DNA from: Halapricum desulfuricans
GTDB lineage: Archaea > Halobacteriota > Halobacteria > Halobacteriales > Haloarculaceae
Reading direction: 5' to 3'
Length of the DNA stretch: 64,000 nucleotides
Assembly: GCF_017094465.1 (NCBI RefSeq)
Contig: NZ_CP064791.1
Location: 2,232,001 to 2,296,000, forward strand
Both the position numbers and the translations under genes were made by a program. The notes under the pieces are model-generated. The model did no database searches and was not told the origin of the DNA. It saw only the letters and a list, made by a program, of their open reading frames with translations. Within the stretch, counting starts at the first letter, position 1. Every line of letters starts with the position of its first letter. This document shows, in pieces, positions 1 through 8,792 of this stretch.

Positions 1-1
1 C

Positions 2-907
2 GCGAACTTCCTCGGTGTCGATCCCGAAGGGATCGCACTCACCAAAAGCACGGCCGACGGGATGAACCTGCTCGCCGCGGCGATGGACTTCCAGCCCGGC
101 GACGTCCTCGTGCGAACGGACCTGGAACACCCGGCCGGGATACTGCCGTGGAACCGGCTGGCGGATCTCGACGACATCGAGGTCCGCGTGCTCGAAACCG
201 AGAACGGCCGGGTCGATCTCGATTCGGTCGCGGCTGCCGCCGAGGACGCGCGGCTGTTCGCGCTCAGTTCGCTCACCTGGACCCACGGGACGCGCCTGCC
301 GATCGGCGAGATCAGCGACATCGCACACGACGCCGGCGCGCAGGTCCTCGTCGATGCCGTCCAGTCACCCGGCCAGTATCCCGTCGATCTCACGCAGTGG
401 GGCGCGGACTTCGTCGTCGGAGCGGGACACAAGTGGCTACTCGGCCCGTGGGGCAGCGGCTTCACCTACGTCGATAGCGACGCGATCGACACGCTGGAAC
501 CGCGCCGGATCGGCTACCGATCCGTCGAGGAGCCGTCTGATCGCGACTACACCTACCACGAGGGGGCGTCCCGCTTCGAGGTCGGCACCGCCTCGCCGCT
601 GCCACACGTCGGGCTCGCCGAAGCGATGGACCTCCTCGAGGAGATCGGGATGGACACCGTCGAATCCAGGATCGAACGGCTGACCGATCGGCTCAAAGAC
701 GGAATCGACGACGAGCGGCTGCTCAGCCCCCGGGAGTACGAGTCCGGCCTGGTGACGTTCCGCGTCGACGACCCCGAATCGACCGTCGAGCGGCTCCGCG
801 AGCGGGACGTAATCGTCCGGTCGCTTCCGTATCCGAAGGCGGTTCGGGCGTCGGTCCACGCGTTCAACACGGCCGAGGACGTGGACGCATTGCTGGACGG
901 ACTGTAG
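2..907 (+). CDS. Aminotransferase class V (cysteine desulfurase-like), 5' partial
   Basis: Fold-type I PLP enzyme of the class V family (cysteine desulfurase, kynureninase and isopenicillin N epimerase relatives). The reading frame is open from base 2, so the true start lies upstream of the window. Visible features are an SxxTW segment, a DAVQSPGQ segment whose Asp should contact the PLP pyridine nitrogen, and GAGHKWLLG, in which the Lys encoded at 431-433 is the expected Schiff-base residue. The C-terminal small domain is complete and ends in LLDGL. No active-site Cys loop typical of true SufS/IscS is evident, so a general class V lyase or aminotransferase role is safer than cysteine desulfurase. 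Substrate unknown. Confidence 0.85.
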   Translation, partial: ANFLGVDPEGIALTKSTADGMNLLAAAMDFQPGDVLVRTDLEHPAGILPWNRLADLDDIEVRVLETENGRVDLDSVAAAAEDARLFALSSLTWTHGTRLPIGEISDIAHDAGAQVLVDAVQSPGQYPVDLTQWGADFVVGAGHKWLLGPWGSGFTYVDSDAIDTLEPRRIGYRSVEEPSDRDYTYHEGASRFEVGTASPLPHVGLAEAMDLLEEIGMDTVESRIERLTDRLKDGIDDERLLSPREYESGLVTFRVDDPESTVERLRERDVIVRSLPYPKAVRASVHAFNTAEDVDALLDGL

Positions 908-932
908 CCTCGGGGACGGAGAACACTCCTGG

Positions 933-1595
933 TTACTCGTCACCGACCGGTCGACGACGAAGCTCGTCGATCCGGGCGCGGAGCTGGTCGAGTTCCGACT
1001 CCAGTTCCTCGCGGCGGTCGATCAGCCCGCTCAGCTCCTCGGTGTTGACCGAGTGGTCCTGTTCCAGTGACGCCTCCAGGGAGTCGTTAGTCGCCTGCAC
1101 GAGATAGATCGCGACCTGCAGCACTTCCTGGGGGGACTCGGTGGCCTCCAGCAGCGGCAGTTCCCCGGACTGCATCGCATACCGGATCAGCGGGACCTCC
1201 TCCTCGGCGTGGTAGGTCGTCGTCGTCGAGAGCCCGGTCACGGGGTTGTACCGGTCGTGAGACTGCTCGGTGCGGACGACGTTGAAGGGTTCCTCAAGGG
1301 ACGGATAGGTGTCGGCGAGCTCCCGGAGTGTATCGGCAGCAGTCACGTCCAGCTGGGCTTCGACATCGCCGAAGAACTGCTTGGAGCCGGTGAGACTCAG
1401 CGCGACCGCGAAGAACACGCCGGGACTGTTCTCGGCGAGCGCCCGGATTCGCTCCCGTGCCTGCTCGCGTTCGCCCTCAAGGACGAGCCGTTCGAGTTCG
1501 TCCAGCAGCGCGTGTGTCCCGGATTCCCGTTCGAGAAACTCCGTCACGAGCGCTCCGGGGAGTTCCGTCTCGTCAGCGTCGTCCCGGCTGTCCAT
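933..1595 (-). CDS. Hypothetical acidic protein with C-terminal coiled coil
   Basis: Protein of 220 residues that I do not recognise. The frame stays open well upstream, but the start at 1595 (MDSRDDADE) gives a typical acidic haloarchaeal N-terminus and avoids Arg-rich antisense-like sequence. The first 60 residues are helical and charged; the middle contains an SHDRYNPVTGLSTTTTYH segment. The last 40 residues (EELSGLIDRREELESELDQL) are a clear heptad-rich coiled coil, suggesting oligomerisation. No signal peptide or membrane segment. It is convergent with the aminotransferase and divergent from the zinc-ribbon gene at 1716. Confidence 0.7.
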   Translation of the reverse strand: MDSRDDADETELPGALVTEFLERESGTHALLDELERLVLEGEREQARERIRALAENSPGVFFAVALSLTGSKQFFGDVEAQLDVTAADTLRELADTYPSLEEPFNVVRTEQSHDRYNPVTGLSTTTTYHAEEEVPLIRYAMQSGELPLLEATESPQEVLQVAIYLVQATNDSLEASLEQDHSVNTEELSGLIDRREELESELDQLRARIDELRRRPVGDE

Positions 1596-1715
1596 ATCTA
1601 TCCGTTCGATTACCGGGCCTAAACCTTTGGTGCATCGCTCTGCCCGCGTTCGCGGTACCGAGGCAGCGCTGCGTCTGGCACAACCCTCTTGACCGACCGG
1701 CCTGGATGGCCCAGT

Positions 1716-2153
1716 ATGTCCGAGTGTCCCTACTGTGGCGGGCCGATCGCGGAGGACGATCGTTACTGTCCGCGCTGTGGCGAGCGCCAGACCGACCGCG
1801 GCGACCGCGAGGGGTTCCTCGATCCGGCCGTCGTCCAGTACCTCGACGGGATTCGCAACGGCGCGCGCACCTTCGACCCGGACTCGCCGTACCACGATCG
1901 CTTCGAGCGGGAAGTGGCCGCTGCCATCGGCGATTTCGCGCACCTGCTGGGCGCGGGCGTCGATCTCCACGACGTACTGACAGTCGATCAGTCGGCGCCG
2001 ATCGAGTCGCCGGTCGATCCAGTCGAAGCCGACCCTGCGACCCGACAGCTGCTTGGACTGGCCGTGCTGCTCGGGCTCGCCACGGAATCGTTCTCCGGCG
2101 TCGACAGCGACGAGCTGCTCGCGAGCTACCACGAATTGCAGGACCGGGATTGA
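1716..2153 (+). CDS. Zinc-ribbon protein
   Basis: 145-residue soluble protein with an N-terminal zinc ribbon: two CxxC knuckles (CPYCGG and CPRCGE) within the first 25 residues. The rest is an alpha-helical acidic domain with no recognisable motif. A TTG at 1689 would extend the frame, but ATG 1716 places the first knuckle at residue 4, as is usual for such haloarchaeal proteins. It precedes the gene at 2230 by 76 bases on the same strand, and both carry zinc ribbons, so a shared transcript is possible. Function unknown; nucleic-acid or protein binding is inference. Confidence 0.75.
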   Translation: MSECPYCGGPIAEDDRYCPRCGERQTDRGDREGFLDPAVVQYLDGIRNGARTFDPDSPYHDRFEREVAAAIGDFAHLLGAGVDLHDVLTVDQSAPIESPVDPVEADPATRQLLGLAVLLGLATESFSGVDSDELLASYHELQDRD

Positions 2154-2229
2154 CAGAAACGTGCGCCGGGAGCGCGAGACTGCACGCCCGAACCACGGCG
2201 TACTTCCGGCCCCGATCCACAGGGCACCC

Positions 2230-2979
2230 ATGCCACCACGAAACACTGACGGGCGAGATCACAGAGACGAAGCGATCCTCGCACTCGCGGACGGCGATCA
2301 TCGACAGGCGGGCGACGCCTACACGCACGCGGCGTACGGTGAACTCGCAGGGCTGGAGAATCACCGTCGCGAAGCACTCGATCCCGACGCGCAGGGATGG
2401 GCCGGCGATGCCCTGTCGGCGCTGTGTCTGGCCGGCGTCTGCTATCGAATCGCGGGACGGGATCGGCGAGCCGAAAACCGAGCTACGCAGGGCCGGACGA
2501 TTGCGACCGACCAGCGGGAATTCGTCCTTGCGGACCCGATCGATCAAGCCGAGGCGACGGCGTTCATCGGGGACTTTTACGTGCTCGCTGGCGACCAAGA
2601 ACAGGCGGCGGCCGCCTACGATGGGGCCGCCAAGCGATACGCCGACGCTGCTCCGACGGATCCCGCCGGCGCGACCACGCGCCCCCTGCTCCAGGCGGGA
2701 ACGGACCTGCTCTTGCAACTCTCGCGGCCGGACGATGTTTCCTGGGACGACATTCACGGCACCGGGAGCGACGCGCTCCATCGGCGCGTTCGCTTCCGTC
2801 GGACTCGCCTGCCGGAACTGTTCGACGACCGACTCGAAGCGAGTCGTCTGCACCCGCCGCGCGGTTCGACCGAATACAACGCCGACTTTCGGTGCCCCGA
2901 CTGCGGGGCGACCGATGTCAACTACATCGCCGACGCGGTGCTCTGTCTCCGGTGTGCGAGTGTGATCGAACAACGCTGA
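2230..2979 (+). CDS. TPR-like helical protein with C-terminal zinc ribbon
   Basis: 249-residue protein. The N-terminal 170 residues are Ala-rich helical hairpins resembling tetratricopeptide repeats (for example ALADGDHRQAGDAY and VLAGDQEQAAAAYDGAA). The C-terminus is a zinc ribbon with CPDCG and CLRCA knuckles. ATG 2230 was chosen because the upstream extension is out of character (Arg/Ser-rich). Probably a soluble scaffold or adaptor; no enzymatic motif is seen. The gene is convergent with the amylase-family gene, with 31 bases between stops. Confidence 0.75.
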   Translation: MPPRNTDGRDHRDEAILALADGDHRQAGDAYTHAAYGELAGLENHRREALDPDAQGWAGDALSALCLAGVCYRIAGRDRRAENRATQGRTIATDQREFVLADPIDQAEATAFIGDFYVLAGDQEQAAAAYDGAAKRYADAAPTDPAGATTRPLLQAGTDLLLQLSRPDDVSWDDIHGTGSDALHRRVRFRRTRLPELFDDRLEASRLHPPRGSTEYNADFRCPDCGATDVNYIADAVLCLRCASVIEQR

Positions 2980-3010
2980 CGGAAAAAGGCATCGCGCGAA
3001 CGAGACCGTC

Positions 3011-5254
3011 CTACGGCCGGTGGCTCGGTCCGAGTACGCTCGGCGTCTCGAAGATTCCGAGCGTCTCGACCTCGACGCGGGTCGCGTGGTTCGTCCCACC
3101 GGTTTCGCAGTTCTCGCCGGTAAACAGGTTACAGGGGTCGACGACGTTGCGCAGGTCGACCGTCGCCGGCCCGTCGCCGAAGTTAATCACGACGACGACC
3201 GACTGCTCGTCGGTCTCGCGACCGAACACGAGCACGTCATCCGGATCGATGTTGCTGTGTGGTGCCTGGGCGAGGTCGGCTGCCGGCTTGAGGACGTCCA
3301 GTTCGTGGTAGAGATCAAAGAGATCCTGATAGAACTGAAGATGCTCTTCTGGATACTCATCCCAGTTCATAAACGCCCGCTTGTAGGGGTCGTTTTTGAT
3401 GTCGTCGTCCGATCGATCGTCATCGTCGCCGAAGGCGCTCTCGCGTGGCATCCCGTATTCGCCGATGAGTCGCTCCTGCCCGTAGAGGACGAAGGGGACG
3501 CCCGGCAGCGTCACGGCGGCGGCCATCGCTGCCCGCTGGGCCTTGGCGACGTTCTCGCGCCGTCCCTCGGCTTTGGCCTCGTAATAGAGCCGGCGTTCGT
3601 CGTGGTTCTCTGTCGTGTTGAGAAGGCGCGTGAACGTCGGGAAGCCGTCGATGAACCGCTGTTCGATCGCCCGGACGATATCCGAAGCGGGCCGATCGCC
3701 GCGCGCGACGGCGTGAGCGGCGTCCATGAACCCGGTCGTGTCGAAGTGGGCGTCGAACTCCGATTCGGCGAAGGACGGCATCCGCGGAATCGTCTCGTCG
3801 AGCAGCATGAACTCGCTGTCCATCGCCCGGACGCGCCGGCGCAGTTCCTTCCAGAAAGAGTGGGGGACGCCCCATGCGATGTCACACCGGAACGCGTCGA
3901 CCTTCGGGGCCCAGAACTCCGCAGCGGCCATGATATGTTCTCGCAGCGCCACGTTGCCGTAGTTGAGATTGGGTTGCAGGCGCGTCCCGAAAAAGTACGT
4001 CGCCGCGGGCGGCGCGTCGGTATCGGTCCCGCCGGATTGGCGGTCGAACCAGTCGAAGTACTTCGAATCCTCGTCCCACTCCTCGACGTGTGGCAGGACG
4101 TACTTGTCCCCGATGTCCTCGCCCAGTTTGGCGATCGTATCCTGGAAGCGAGGGTTCGTCCAGCCGGCGTGGTTAATCACCAGGTCGAAACAGACCCGGA
4201 TGTCGTGATCGTGGCAGATCTCCACGAACCGCTCGTACTCTTCGAGCGTCCCCAGATCCTCGGCGACGTCGAAGTAGTCTTCTGTGGAGTAGGCGTGGGG
4301 GCCGCCCGGCGCGCGGTCGATCTGAGCGGACCAGGCGGGCACGATCGGCGTCAGCCAGACCACGTCGATGCCCAGCTCGTCGAGGTAGGGGACTTTCTCG
4401 ACGAGGAACTCGAAGTCGGTACCGGCGGGTTCGGCCGCGAACGAACGCGTGAAGATCTCGTAGACGACGGCGTCGTCGAGCCACTCCGGCGGCCGGTTGG
4501 GCAACTCGACGGTTCCGGCCTCGGGATCGAGCAGGACCTCGTCGACGTTGCCTACGACCTGCCCGTCGTAGGGAGCCCCGAACAGTCGCGTCACCCCATC
4601 CAGTGCGTCGGCCGGAATACGGACCTGCTGGCCGACGACCCCGTCCGACTCCGAAGGCGGCGTCGGCGACTCAGTGATCGGCGACTCGATCGTCACGTCC
4701 GACAGCGAGAGCCCCGACCCGGCTTCAGGGAGCCACTCGACGGTGAGGTCCTCGCGGAACGCGTTGCTCGTCGGGGACAGTTCCGCGTCGGCCAGCAGGA
4801 CGAACTCCTCGTTCTCGGCGTCGTACCGACCGTCGAGTTCGAGCCGGGGTGGCCCACCGGCGTCCTCCGGCGCTTCCGGAAAGACGCGGACGGTCTGGCG
4901 GTGCGTGCCGTCCGGAGCAGCCAGTTCGAAGACATACGTTCCGGGCACGTCCGGCTGAAACTCGGCAGTGTGGTGATCGCCGTGGTCGTACCGTTCGGCG
5001 TCGTCGTAGGGCGTCAGCGCGAACTCCACGACCGCGTCGCTGTCCTCGGGCTGGTCGGACAGCGACCACGAGAACGCCTCGGGATCGTAGGGATCCGGGT
5101 CGCGTTCGGGCGTGCCGTCGATCGTCGGTGCGAGGTTGTCCCGATCGAGACCGTGGTGGCCGTCGACGAAGATCGGGTCGACGATCGTCTCGTCGGCGTG
5201 CATGAACCGGGGTGGACCGGGGTGGTGTCCCGCGGCAGCGTCTCGGTCAGTCAT
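3011..5254 (-). CDS. GH13 alpha-amylase-family glycoside hydrolase
   Basis: 747-residue enzyme acting on alpha-glucans. Residues 1 to about 250 hold beta-sandwich material (starch-binding or N-domain-like, not assigned); the (beta/alpha)8 catalytic domain begins near residue 258 with VVYEIFTRSF. GH13 motifs are readable: DLVINHAGWTN (region I), DAFRCDIAWG with nucleophile Asp near 453 (region II), LLDETIP with acid/base Glu near 485 (region III) and NTTENHDE near 549 (region IV). A short C-terminal beta domain follows. There is no Sec or Tat signal, so an intracellular maltodextrin-degrading role is likely. The gene stands alone, with no sugar transporter nearby. Exact specificity (amylase, neopullulanase or glucosidase) cannot be decided. 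Confidence 0.92.
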   Translation of the reverse strand: MTDRDAAAGHHPGPPRFMHADETIVDPIFVDGHHGLDRDNLAPTIDGTPERDPDPYDPEAFSWSLSDQPEDSDAVVEFALTPYDDAERYDHGDHHTAEFQPDVPGTYVFELAAPDGTHRQTVRVFPEAPEDAGGPPRLELDGRYDAENEEFVLLADAELSPTSNAFREDLTVEWLPEAGSGLSLSDVTIESPITESPTPPSESDGVVGQQVRIPADALDGVTRLFGAPYDGQVVGNVDEVLLDPEAGTVELPNRPPEWLDDAVVYEIFTRSFAAEPAGTDFEFLVEKVPYLDELGIDVVWLTPIVPAWSAQIDRAPGGPHAYSTEDYFDVAEDLGTLEEYERFVEICHDHDIRVCFDLVINHAGWTNPRFQDTIAKLGEDIGDKYVLPHVEEWDEDSKYFDWFDRQSGGTDTDAPPAATYFFGTRLQPNLNYGNVALREHIMAAAEFWAPKVDAFRCDIAWGVPHSFWKELRRRVRAMDSEFMLLDETIPRMPSFAESEFDAHFDTTGFMDAAHAVARGDRPASDIVRAIEQRFIDGFPTFTRLLNTTENHDERRLYYEAKAEGRRENVAKAQRAAMAAAVTLPGVPFVLYGQERLIGEYGMPRESAFGDDDDRSDDDIKNDPYKRAFMNWDEYPEEHLQFYQDLFDLYHELDVLKPAADLAQAPHSNIDPDDVLVFGRETDEQSVVVVINFGDGPATVDLRNVVDPCNLFTGENCETGGTNHATRVEVETLGIFETPSVLGPSHRP

Positions 5255-5338
5255 TGTTTAGTGCCTATCGAGCGCGAGAAATAACCTTTCTGGTCCGTCG
5301 AACAGCACCGATCCGGTGACGAAAGGGGACGTAGCTGA

Positions 5339-5379
5339 TGCGATCACAGACGGAAGGGGTGCGATCACAGATGGAAGGG
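5339..5379 (+). repeat. Tandem 21-bp repeat upstream of KaiC-like gene
   Basis: Two adjacent copies of TGCGATCACAGAYGGAAGGG at 5339-5358 and 5360-5379 (period 21, one mismatch). The period is two DNA turns, which would suit a regulator binding one face. They lie about 115 bases before the start of the gene at 5493, between it and the divergent amylase-family gene, so they could serve either. Regulatory role is inference. Confidence 0.5.
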
Positions 5380-5454
5380 TTCCAGTACGCGCGACGATCC
5401 CCGTGCTGTCCTCGAACTGCTGGGATTCAGGCCGTTTCGGCTGTATTTTTCGAA

Positions 5455-5466
5455 AACATATATTCT
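5455..5466 (+). promoter_or_regulatory. Probable TATA box of the KaiC-like gene at 5493
   Basis: An AT-rich block (AAACATATATTC) sits about 27-38 bases before ATG 5493 in otherwise GC-rich DNA. This is the spacing expected for a leaderless or near-leaderless haloarchaeal transcript. Placement is by eye only. Confidence 0.45.
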
Positions 5467-5492
5467 CTCGTGGTGAGTTAACATACCATGTG

Positions 5493-6200
5493 ATGGATGG
5501 GGAGCTTTCGACGGGAATCATGGCACTGGATCGGCGTCTCGACGGTGGGCTGTATCCGGGAGATGTCCTCGTGGTCGTCGCACCGCCGGCCGCACAGAGC
5601 CATACGCTGCTCTATCAACTCATGAGCGAGCGGCCCACACTGTACGTGTCGACGCTGCGACCGGAAGAATCAGTCCAGCGGGACTTCGACAAGCACGGCG
5701 GTCTCAACGTCACCTACCGAATCGAGACGACGGGGAGCAAGCTCACGATGGAGGGCGAACTGATCCACGAACTGACCGGGAGCCGGACGTACACCGGCAA
5801 CTCAGCTGTCAAAGACGATCCGCTCGACGATCTGTACGACCTCGTCGAGACGATCGACGGGTCGATCAACGTGATCGTCGATCCGATGAACCCGCTCGAG
5901 CGCGGTGACTCGCGCGATGCGTACAACGAGACGCTCTCGTTTCTGGGCGCGAAGCTGGCGGACACGGATAGTCTAGGCGTGCTACTCTGTCACACGAGCG
6001 ATTCTCCGCCCCCGTTCCGCGATCTGACACTCATCGTCGCGGACGTCGTCTGGGAACTCGACATCGTCTCGGTCTCGAAAGACGACGTCGAGTATCAGCT
6101 TCGGGTGCCGAAAAACCGAGGTGGGAAAGTCATCACGGAGAACCTGTCGCTCGACATCCGGAACCGCACCGTGACGATCGACGACAGTCGAACGATCTGA
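5493..6200 (+). CDS. KaiC/RadA-like protein with degenerate P-loop
   Basis: 235-residue RecA-fold protein of the haloarchaeal HTR-like / DUF7504-type group. It begins like a KaiC domain (STGIMALDRRLDGGLYPGD), but where the Walker A motif should be it reads VVAPPAAQSHTLLY, without the GxxGxGK[ST] core. A Walker-B-like strand is present (NVIVDPMNPL). ATP hydrolysis is therefore doubtful and a signalling or adaptor role is inferred. ATG 5493 matches the TATA box about 30 bases upstream. The ORF can be extended to 5316, but that region is AT-rich promoter sequence with tandem repeats. Confidence 0.75.
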   Translation: MDGELSTGIMALDRRLDGGLYPGDVLVVVAPPAAQSHTLLYQLMSERPTLYVSTLRPEESVQRDFDKHGGLNVTYRIETTGSKLTMEGELIHELTGSRTYTGNSAVKDDPLDDLYDLVETIDGSINVIVDPMNPLERGDSRDAYNETLSFLGAKLADTDSLGVLLCHTSDSPPPFRDLTLIVADVVWELDIVSVSKDDVEYQLRVPKNRGGKVITENLSLDIRNRTVTIDDSRTI

Positions 6201-6227
6201 TGGCCCACTCCGCGGATCGGTGCCTCC

Positions 6228-7610
6228 CTACTCGCGTTCGCCCGCACCGACAGCGCTCTCGCCGACGGGATCGTGGCCCTCGATGACCGCCTGGCCGCCC
6301 AGGTACGGCCGGAGCGGTTCGGGCACCATCACGGTGCCGTCGTCGTTCTGGTAGTACTCCAGAATCGCGACCATCACACGCGGGAGCGCGAGGCCCGAGC
6401 CGTTCAGCGTGTGGACGTACTCGGCGGACTCGTGGCGCTCGGGCCGGTACTGGATTCCCGCACGCCGGGCCTGGAAGTCCTCGAAGTTCGACACCGAAGA
6501 GACTTCCAGCCACCGCCCGCCTTCCTCTGGACCGTCGTCCATGTCGTCACCGGGCGCCCATACCTCGATGTCGTATTTCTTGGCCTGTGTGAAGCCCATG
6601 TCACCGGTACACATCTCGAGGACCCGATAGGGGAGATCCAGCCGCTTGAGGACTTCCTCCGCTTCCTCCAAGAGGCCCTCCAGGCGGTCGTAGCTGTCCT
6701 CCGGCCGGACGAAGTTGACCATCTCGACCTTGTTGAACTGGTGGACCCGGACCATCCCGCGAGTCTCGGTGCCGTGTTCGCCGGCCTCCCGCCGGAAGTT
6801 GGGCGTGTAGGCCTGGTACTTCAGGGGGAGGTCATCGTCCAGCAGGATCTCGTCGCGATGCATGTTCGTCACGGGGACCTCCGCAGTGGGACAGAGCCAG
6901 AGATCGTCGTCGTCGTACGGTTCGTCGTTGTCCCCGCCCAGTCGGTAGGCGTCCTCGACGAACTTGGGGAACTGACCCGTGCCTTCCATGGACTTCGATC
7001 GGACGGGAACCGGCGGGAAGACCTCCCGGTAGCCCTGCTCGCGGTGGATCTCGCGCATAAACTGGATGAGCGCGTGCTCCAGTCGGGCGCCCTCGCCCTT
7101 CAGGAAGTAGAAGCCGCCGCCGGAAACCTTCGCGGCGCGGTCGAAATCCAGGATGTCGAGGTCCTCGCCGACGTCGTAGTGCGGGATCACGTCCGCGGGT
7201 AGATCCCGCAGGTCCTCGAATCTCCGGCGGTAGCGCTCGACGTTGTCGCTCTCGTCGTCGCCGACTGGAGCGTCTTCGTGGGGGATCTGTGGAATCTCCA
7301 GGAGCGCGTCTTCGAGTTTCGCTTCCAGTTCGTCGGCGCGTTCCTCGACGTCCTGAAGCTGTTCTTTGAGTTCCTGCGAACGCTCGATTGCCTCCTGGGC
7401 TTGCTCCTCTTTGCCGTCCTGTTTCAGCTCGCCGATCTCGCTGGAGACCTCGTTGCGCTGGTGTCGCAGGTCGTCGCCTTCGGCCTTGAGTTGTCGCCAC
7501 TGTTCGTCGATCTCCAGAACCCGATCGAGATCGACCCCCTCGACACCCTTCGTTTCGATGGCGTCCCGGACTTCCTCGGGGTTCTCGCGGAGATACTGCC
7601 GTGGAATCAT
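6228..7610 (-). CDS. serS: Seryl-tRNA synthetase
   Basis: Class II aminoacyl-tRNA synthetase charging tRNA-Ser, cytoplasmic, 460 residues as expected for the bacterial-type enzyme. The N-terminus (MIPRQYLRENPEEV) leads into the long antiparallel coiled-coil arm (residues about 30-110) that grips the tRNA long variable arm. Motif 2 is visible as FRREAGEHG and motif 3 as NGSGLALPR near the C-terminus. It is the last gene of a likely minus-strand unit (CNNM protein, TPR protein, DUF424 protein, serS). ATG 7610 is the family start; the upstream extension is not conserved-looking. Confidence 0.97.
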   Translation of the reverse strand: MIPRQYLRENPEEVRDAIETKGVEGVDLDRVLEIDEQWRQLKAEGDDLRHQRNEVSSEIGELKQDGKEEQAQEAIERSQELKEQLQDVEERADELEAKLEDALLEIPQIPHEDAPVGDDESDNVERYRRRFEDLRDLPADVIPHYDVGEDLDILDFDRAAKVSGGGFYFLKGEGARLEHALIQFMREIHREQGYREVFPPVPVRSKSMEGTGQFPKFVEDAYRLGGDNDEPYDDDDLWLCPTAEVPVTNMHRDEILLDDDLPLKYQAYTPNFRREAGEHGTETRGMVRVHQFNKVEMVNFVRPEDSYDRLEGLLEEAEEVLKRLDLPYRVLEMCTGDMGFTQAKKYDIEVWAPGDDMDDGPEEGGRWLEVSSVSNFEDFQARRAGIQYRPERHESAEYVHTLNGSGLALPRVMVAILEYYQNDDGTVMVPEPLRPYLGGQAVIEGHDPVGESAVGAGERE

Positions 7611-7711
7611 TGCGTGGTGATTCTGCGCGACGGGTGAAAATCGTAGCGATACCGTGCCCCGGCGTGTCACACTGACACACGTGTGGGCTCACACTGGGGA
7701 GCAGCCGGCGC

Positions 7712-8020
7712 TCACAGCCACAGCAGCTGCGCGTGCCGCGTCCCGTCAAGGTCCATGACGTTGGCCTCGTCGACGAACCCCTCTTCGACGGCCAGCCCGA
7801 CGGCCGTCTCGCCGACGAGGTTCGCCGTCGAACAGCGGGCGAGACTCGCGGCGACGGTGTCCGGATCGGCCGGTTCGCCGTCGTAGAACTCCTCGGAGAC
7901 CGTCAACGACACGTCTTCGCCCTCGAAGGTCTCCCCGAGGATGTCGGGATCACAGACCGCGACCAGCGTCCCTTCCTGGGTGTCGCGTTCGGACAGCAGG
8001 AGTTGGCGTTCGGCAGCCAT
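7712..8020 (-). CDS. DUF424 family protein
   Basis: 102-residue archaeal protein of the DUF424 type: LLLSERDTQEGTLVAVCD near the start, DILGETFEGE in the middle, and a hydrophobic NLVGETAVGLAVEEGF helix followed by a C-terminal beta strand. The biochemical role is unestablished. Only 3 bases separate its start from the stop of the TPR gene upstream, so the two are almost surely co-transcribed; serS follows after 101 bases, hinting at a translation-linked role (inference). Confidence 0.8.
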   Translation of the reverse strand: MAAERQLLLSERDTQEGTLVAVCDPDILGETFEGEDVSLTVSEEFYDGEPADPDTVAASLARCSTANLVGETAVGLAVEEGFVDEANVMDLDGTRHAQLLWL

Positions 8021-8023
8021 CCG

Positions 8024-8755
8024 TTACTCCATGAGCCGCTCTTGCTGTTCGGCCTGCAGCTGTTCGGCCTCCTCGGCGACCTCTTCGGCGCGGTCGTGCT
8101 CGCCGGTCTCCTCCAGGGCTCGCGCCTTCTCCTGGAGCACCTCAGCGTTGCGGAACCCGAGGCGGGTGGCGTTGTCGAAGGCGTCCAGCGCCTCCTCGGC
8201 GAGGCCACGCTCGAGCAGGAAAAAGCCCCTGTTGTACCAGGCCTGGCCGGAGCGCTCGTCGATCTCGACGGCCCGTTCGGCGTGTTCCAGGGCCTGCTCG
8301 GTCCGGCCGGCTTCCCAGTAGGCGTACGCGAGGTTCGTCTCGGCGGGCGCGGCGTGGACGGAGTCGTCGTCGATCCGCAGCGCTTCCTTGTAGGCACCGA
8401 TGGCCTGATCGTACTCCTCCATCTCCGCGTGGGCGACACCCTTGTTCACCCACGCCTCCTGTTCGACCAGGTCGTCCTCGGCGTACTGTGCGGCCCGCTC
8501 GAAGGTATCGACCGCCTGTTCGTTGCGGTTGATCCCCATGTAGCTGAGGCCGACGTCGAGCAGTTGCTCGGCATCGACGTCGTCAGCGCCGACGTTGTGC
8601 TCGTCGAGCAGGTCCGCCAGGGCCCGGCTGTCGACCGGATCGATCTGATCGGGGTCGACTTCGAGCTCGGGCGGATCGAGGTCGAACCCCTCGTAGGGCT
8701 CGTCGAACCCCTGCCCCTCCGAGAAGTCGTGATCGCGGCGTTCCTCGTCAGTCAT
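8024..8755 (-). CDS. Tetratricopeptide repeat protein
   Basis: 243-residue acidic TPR protein. An acidic N-terminal 60 residues precede about five TPR units (for example NRNEQAVDTFERAAQYAEDD, MEEYDQAIGAYKEALRIDDD, GRTEQALEHAERAVEIDERS) with the expected Gly/Ala and Tyr/Ala positions, then a Glu-rich tail. Likely a cytoplasmic protein-protein scaffold. It lies 37 bases downstream of the CNNM/CBS gene and 3 bases upstream of DUF424, within a minus-strand unit that may extend to serS. Confidence 0.85.
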   Translation of the reverse strand: MTDEERRDHDFSEGQGFDEPYEGFDLDPPELEVDPDQIDPVDSRALADLLDEHNVGADDVDAEQLLDVGLSYMGINRNEQAVDTFERAAQYAEDDLVEQEAWVNKGVAHAEMEEYDQAIGAYKEALRIDDDSVHAAPAETNLAYAYWEAGRTEQALEHAERAVEIDERSGQAWYNRGFFLLERGLAEEALDAFDNATRLGFRNAEVLQEKARALEETGEHDRAEEVAEEAEQLQAEQQERLME

Positions 8756-8792
8756 AGCGATAGATTGGCGAGCCGGAGGGTTAAGGGCTACG

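Noticed and set aside
3020-5284. A 754-residue open frame on the plus strand opposite the GH13 gene
   Set aside because: It is the antisense shadow of a clear glycoside hydrolase; the GC-rich third codon positions keep it open. No protein motif is present.
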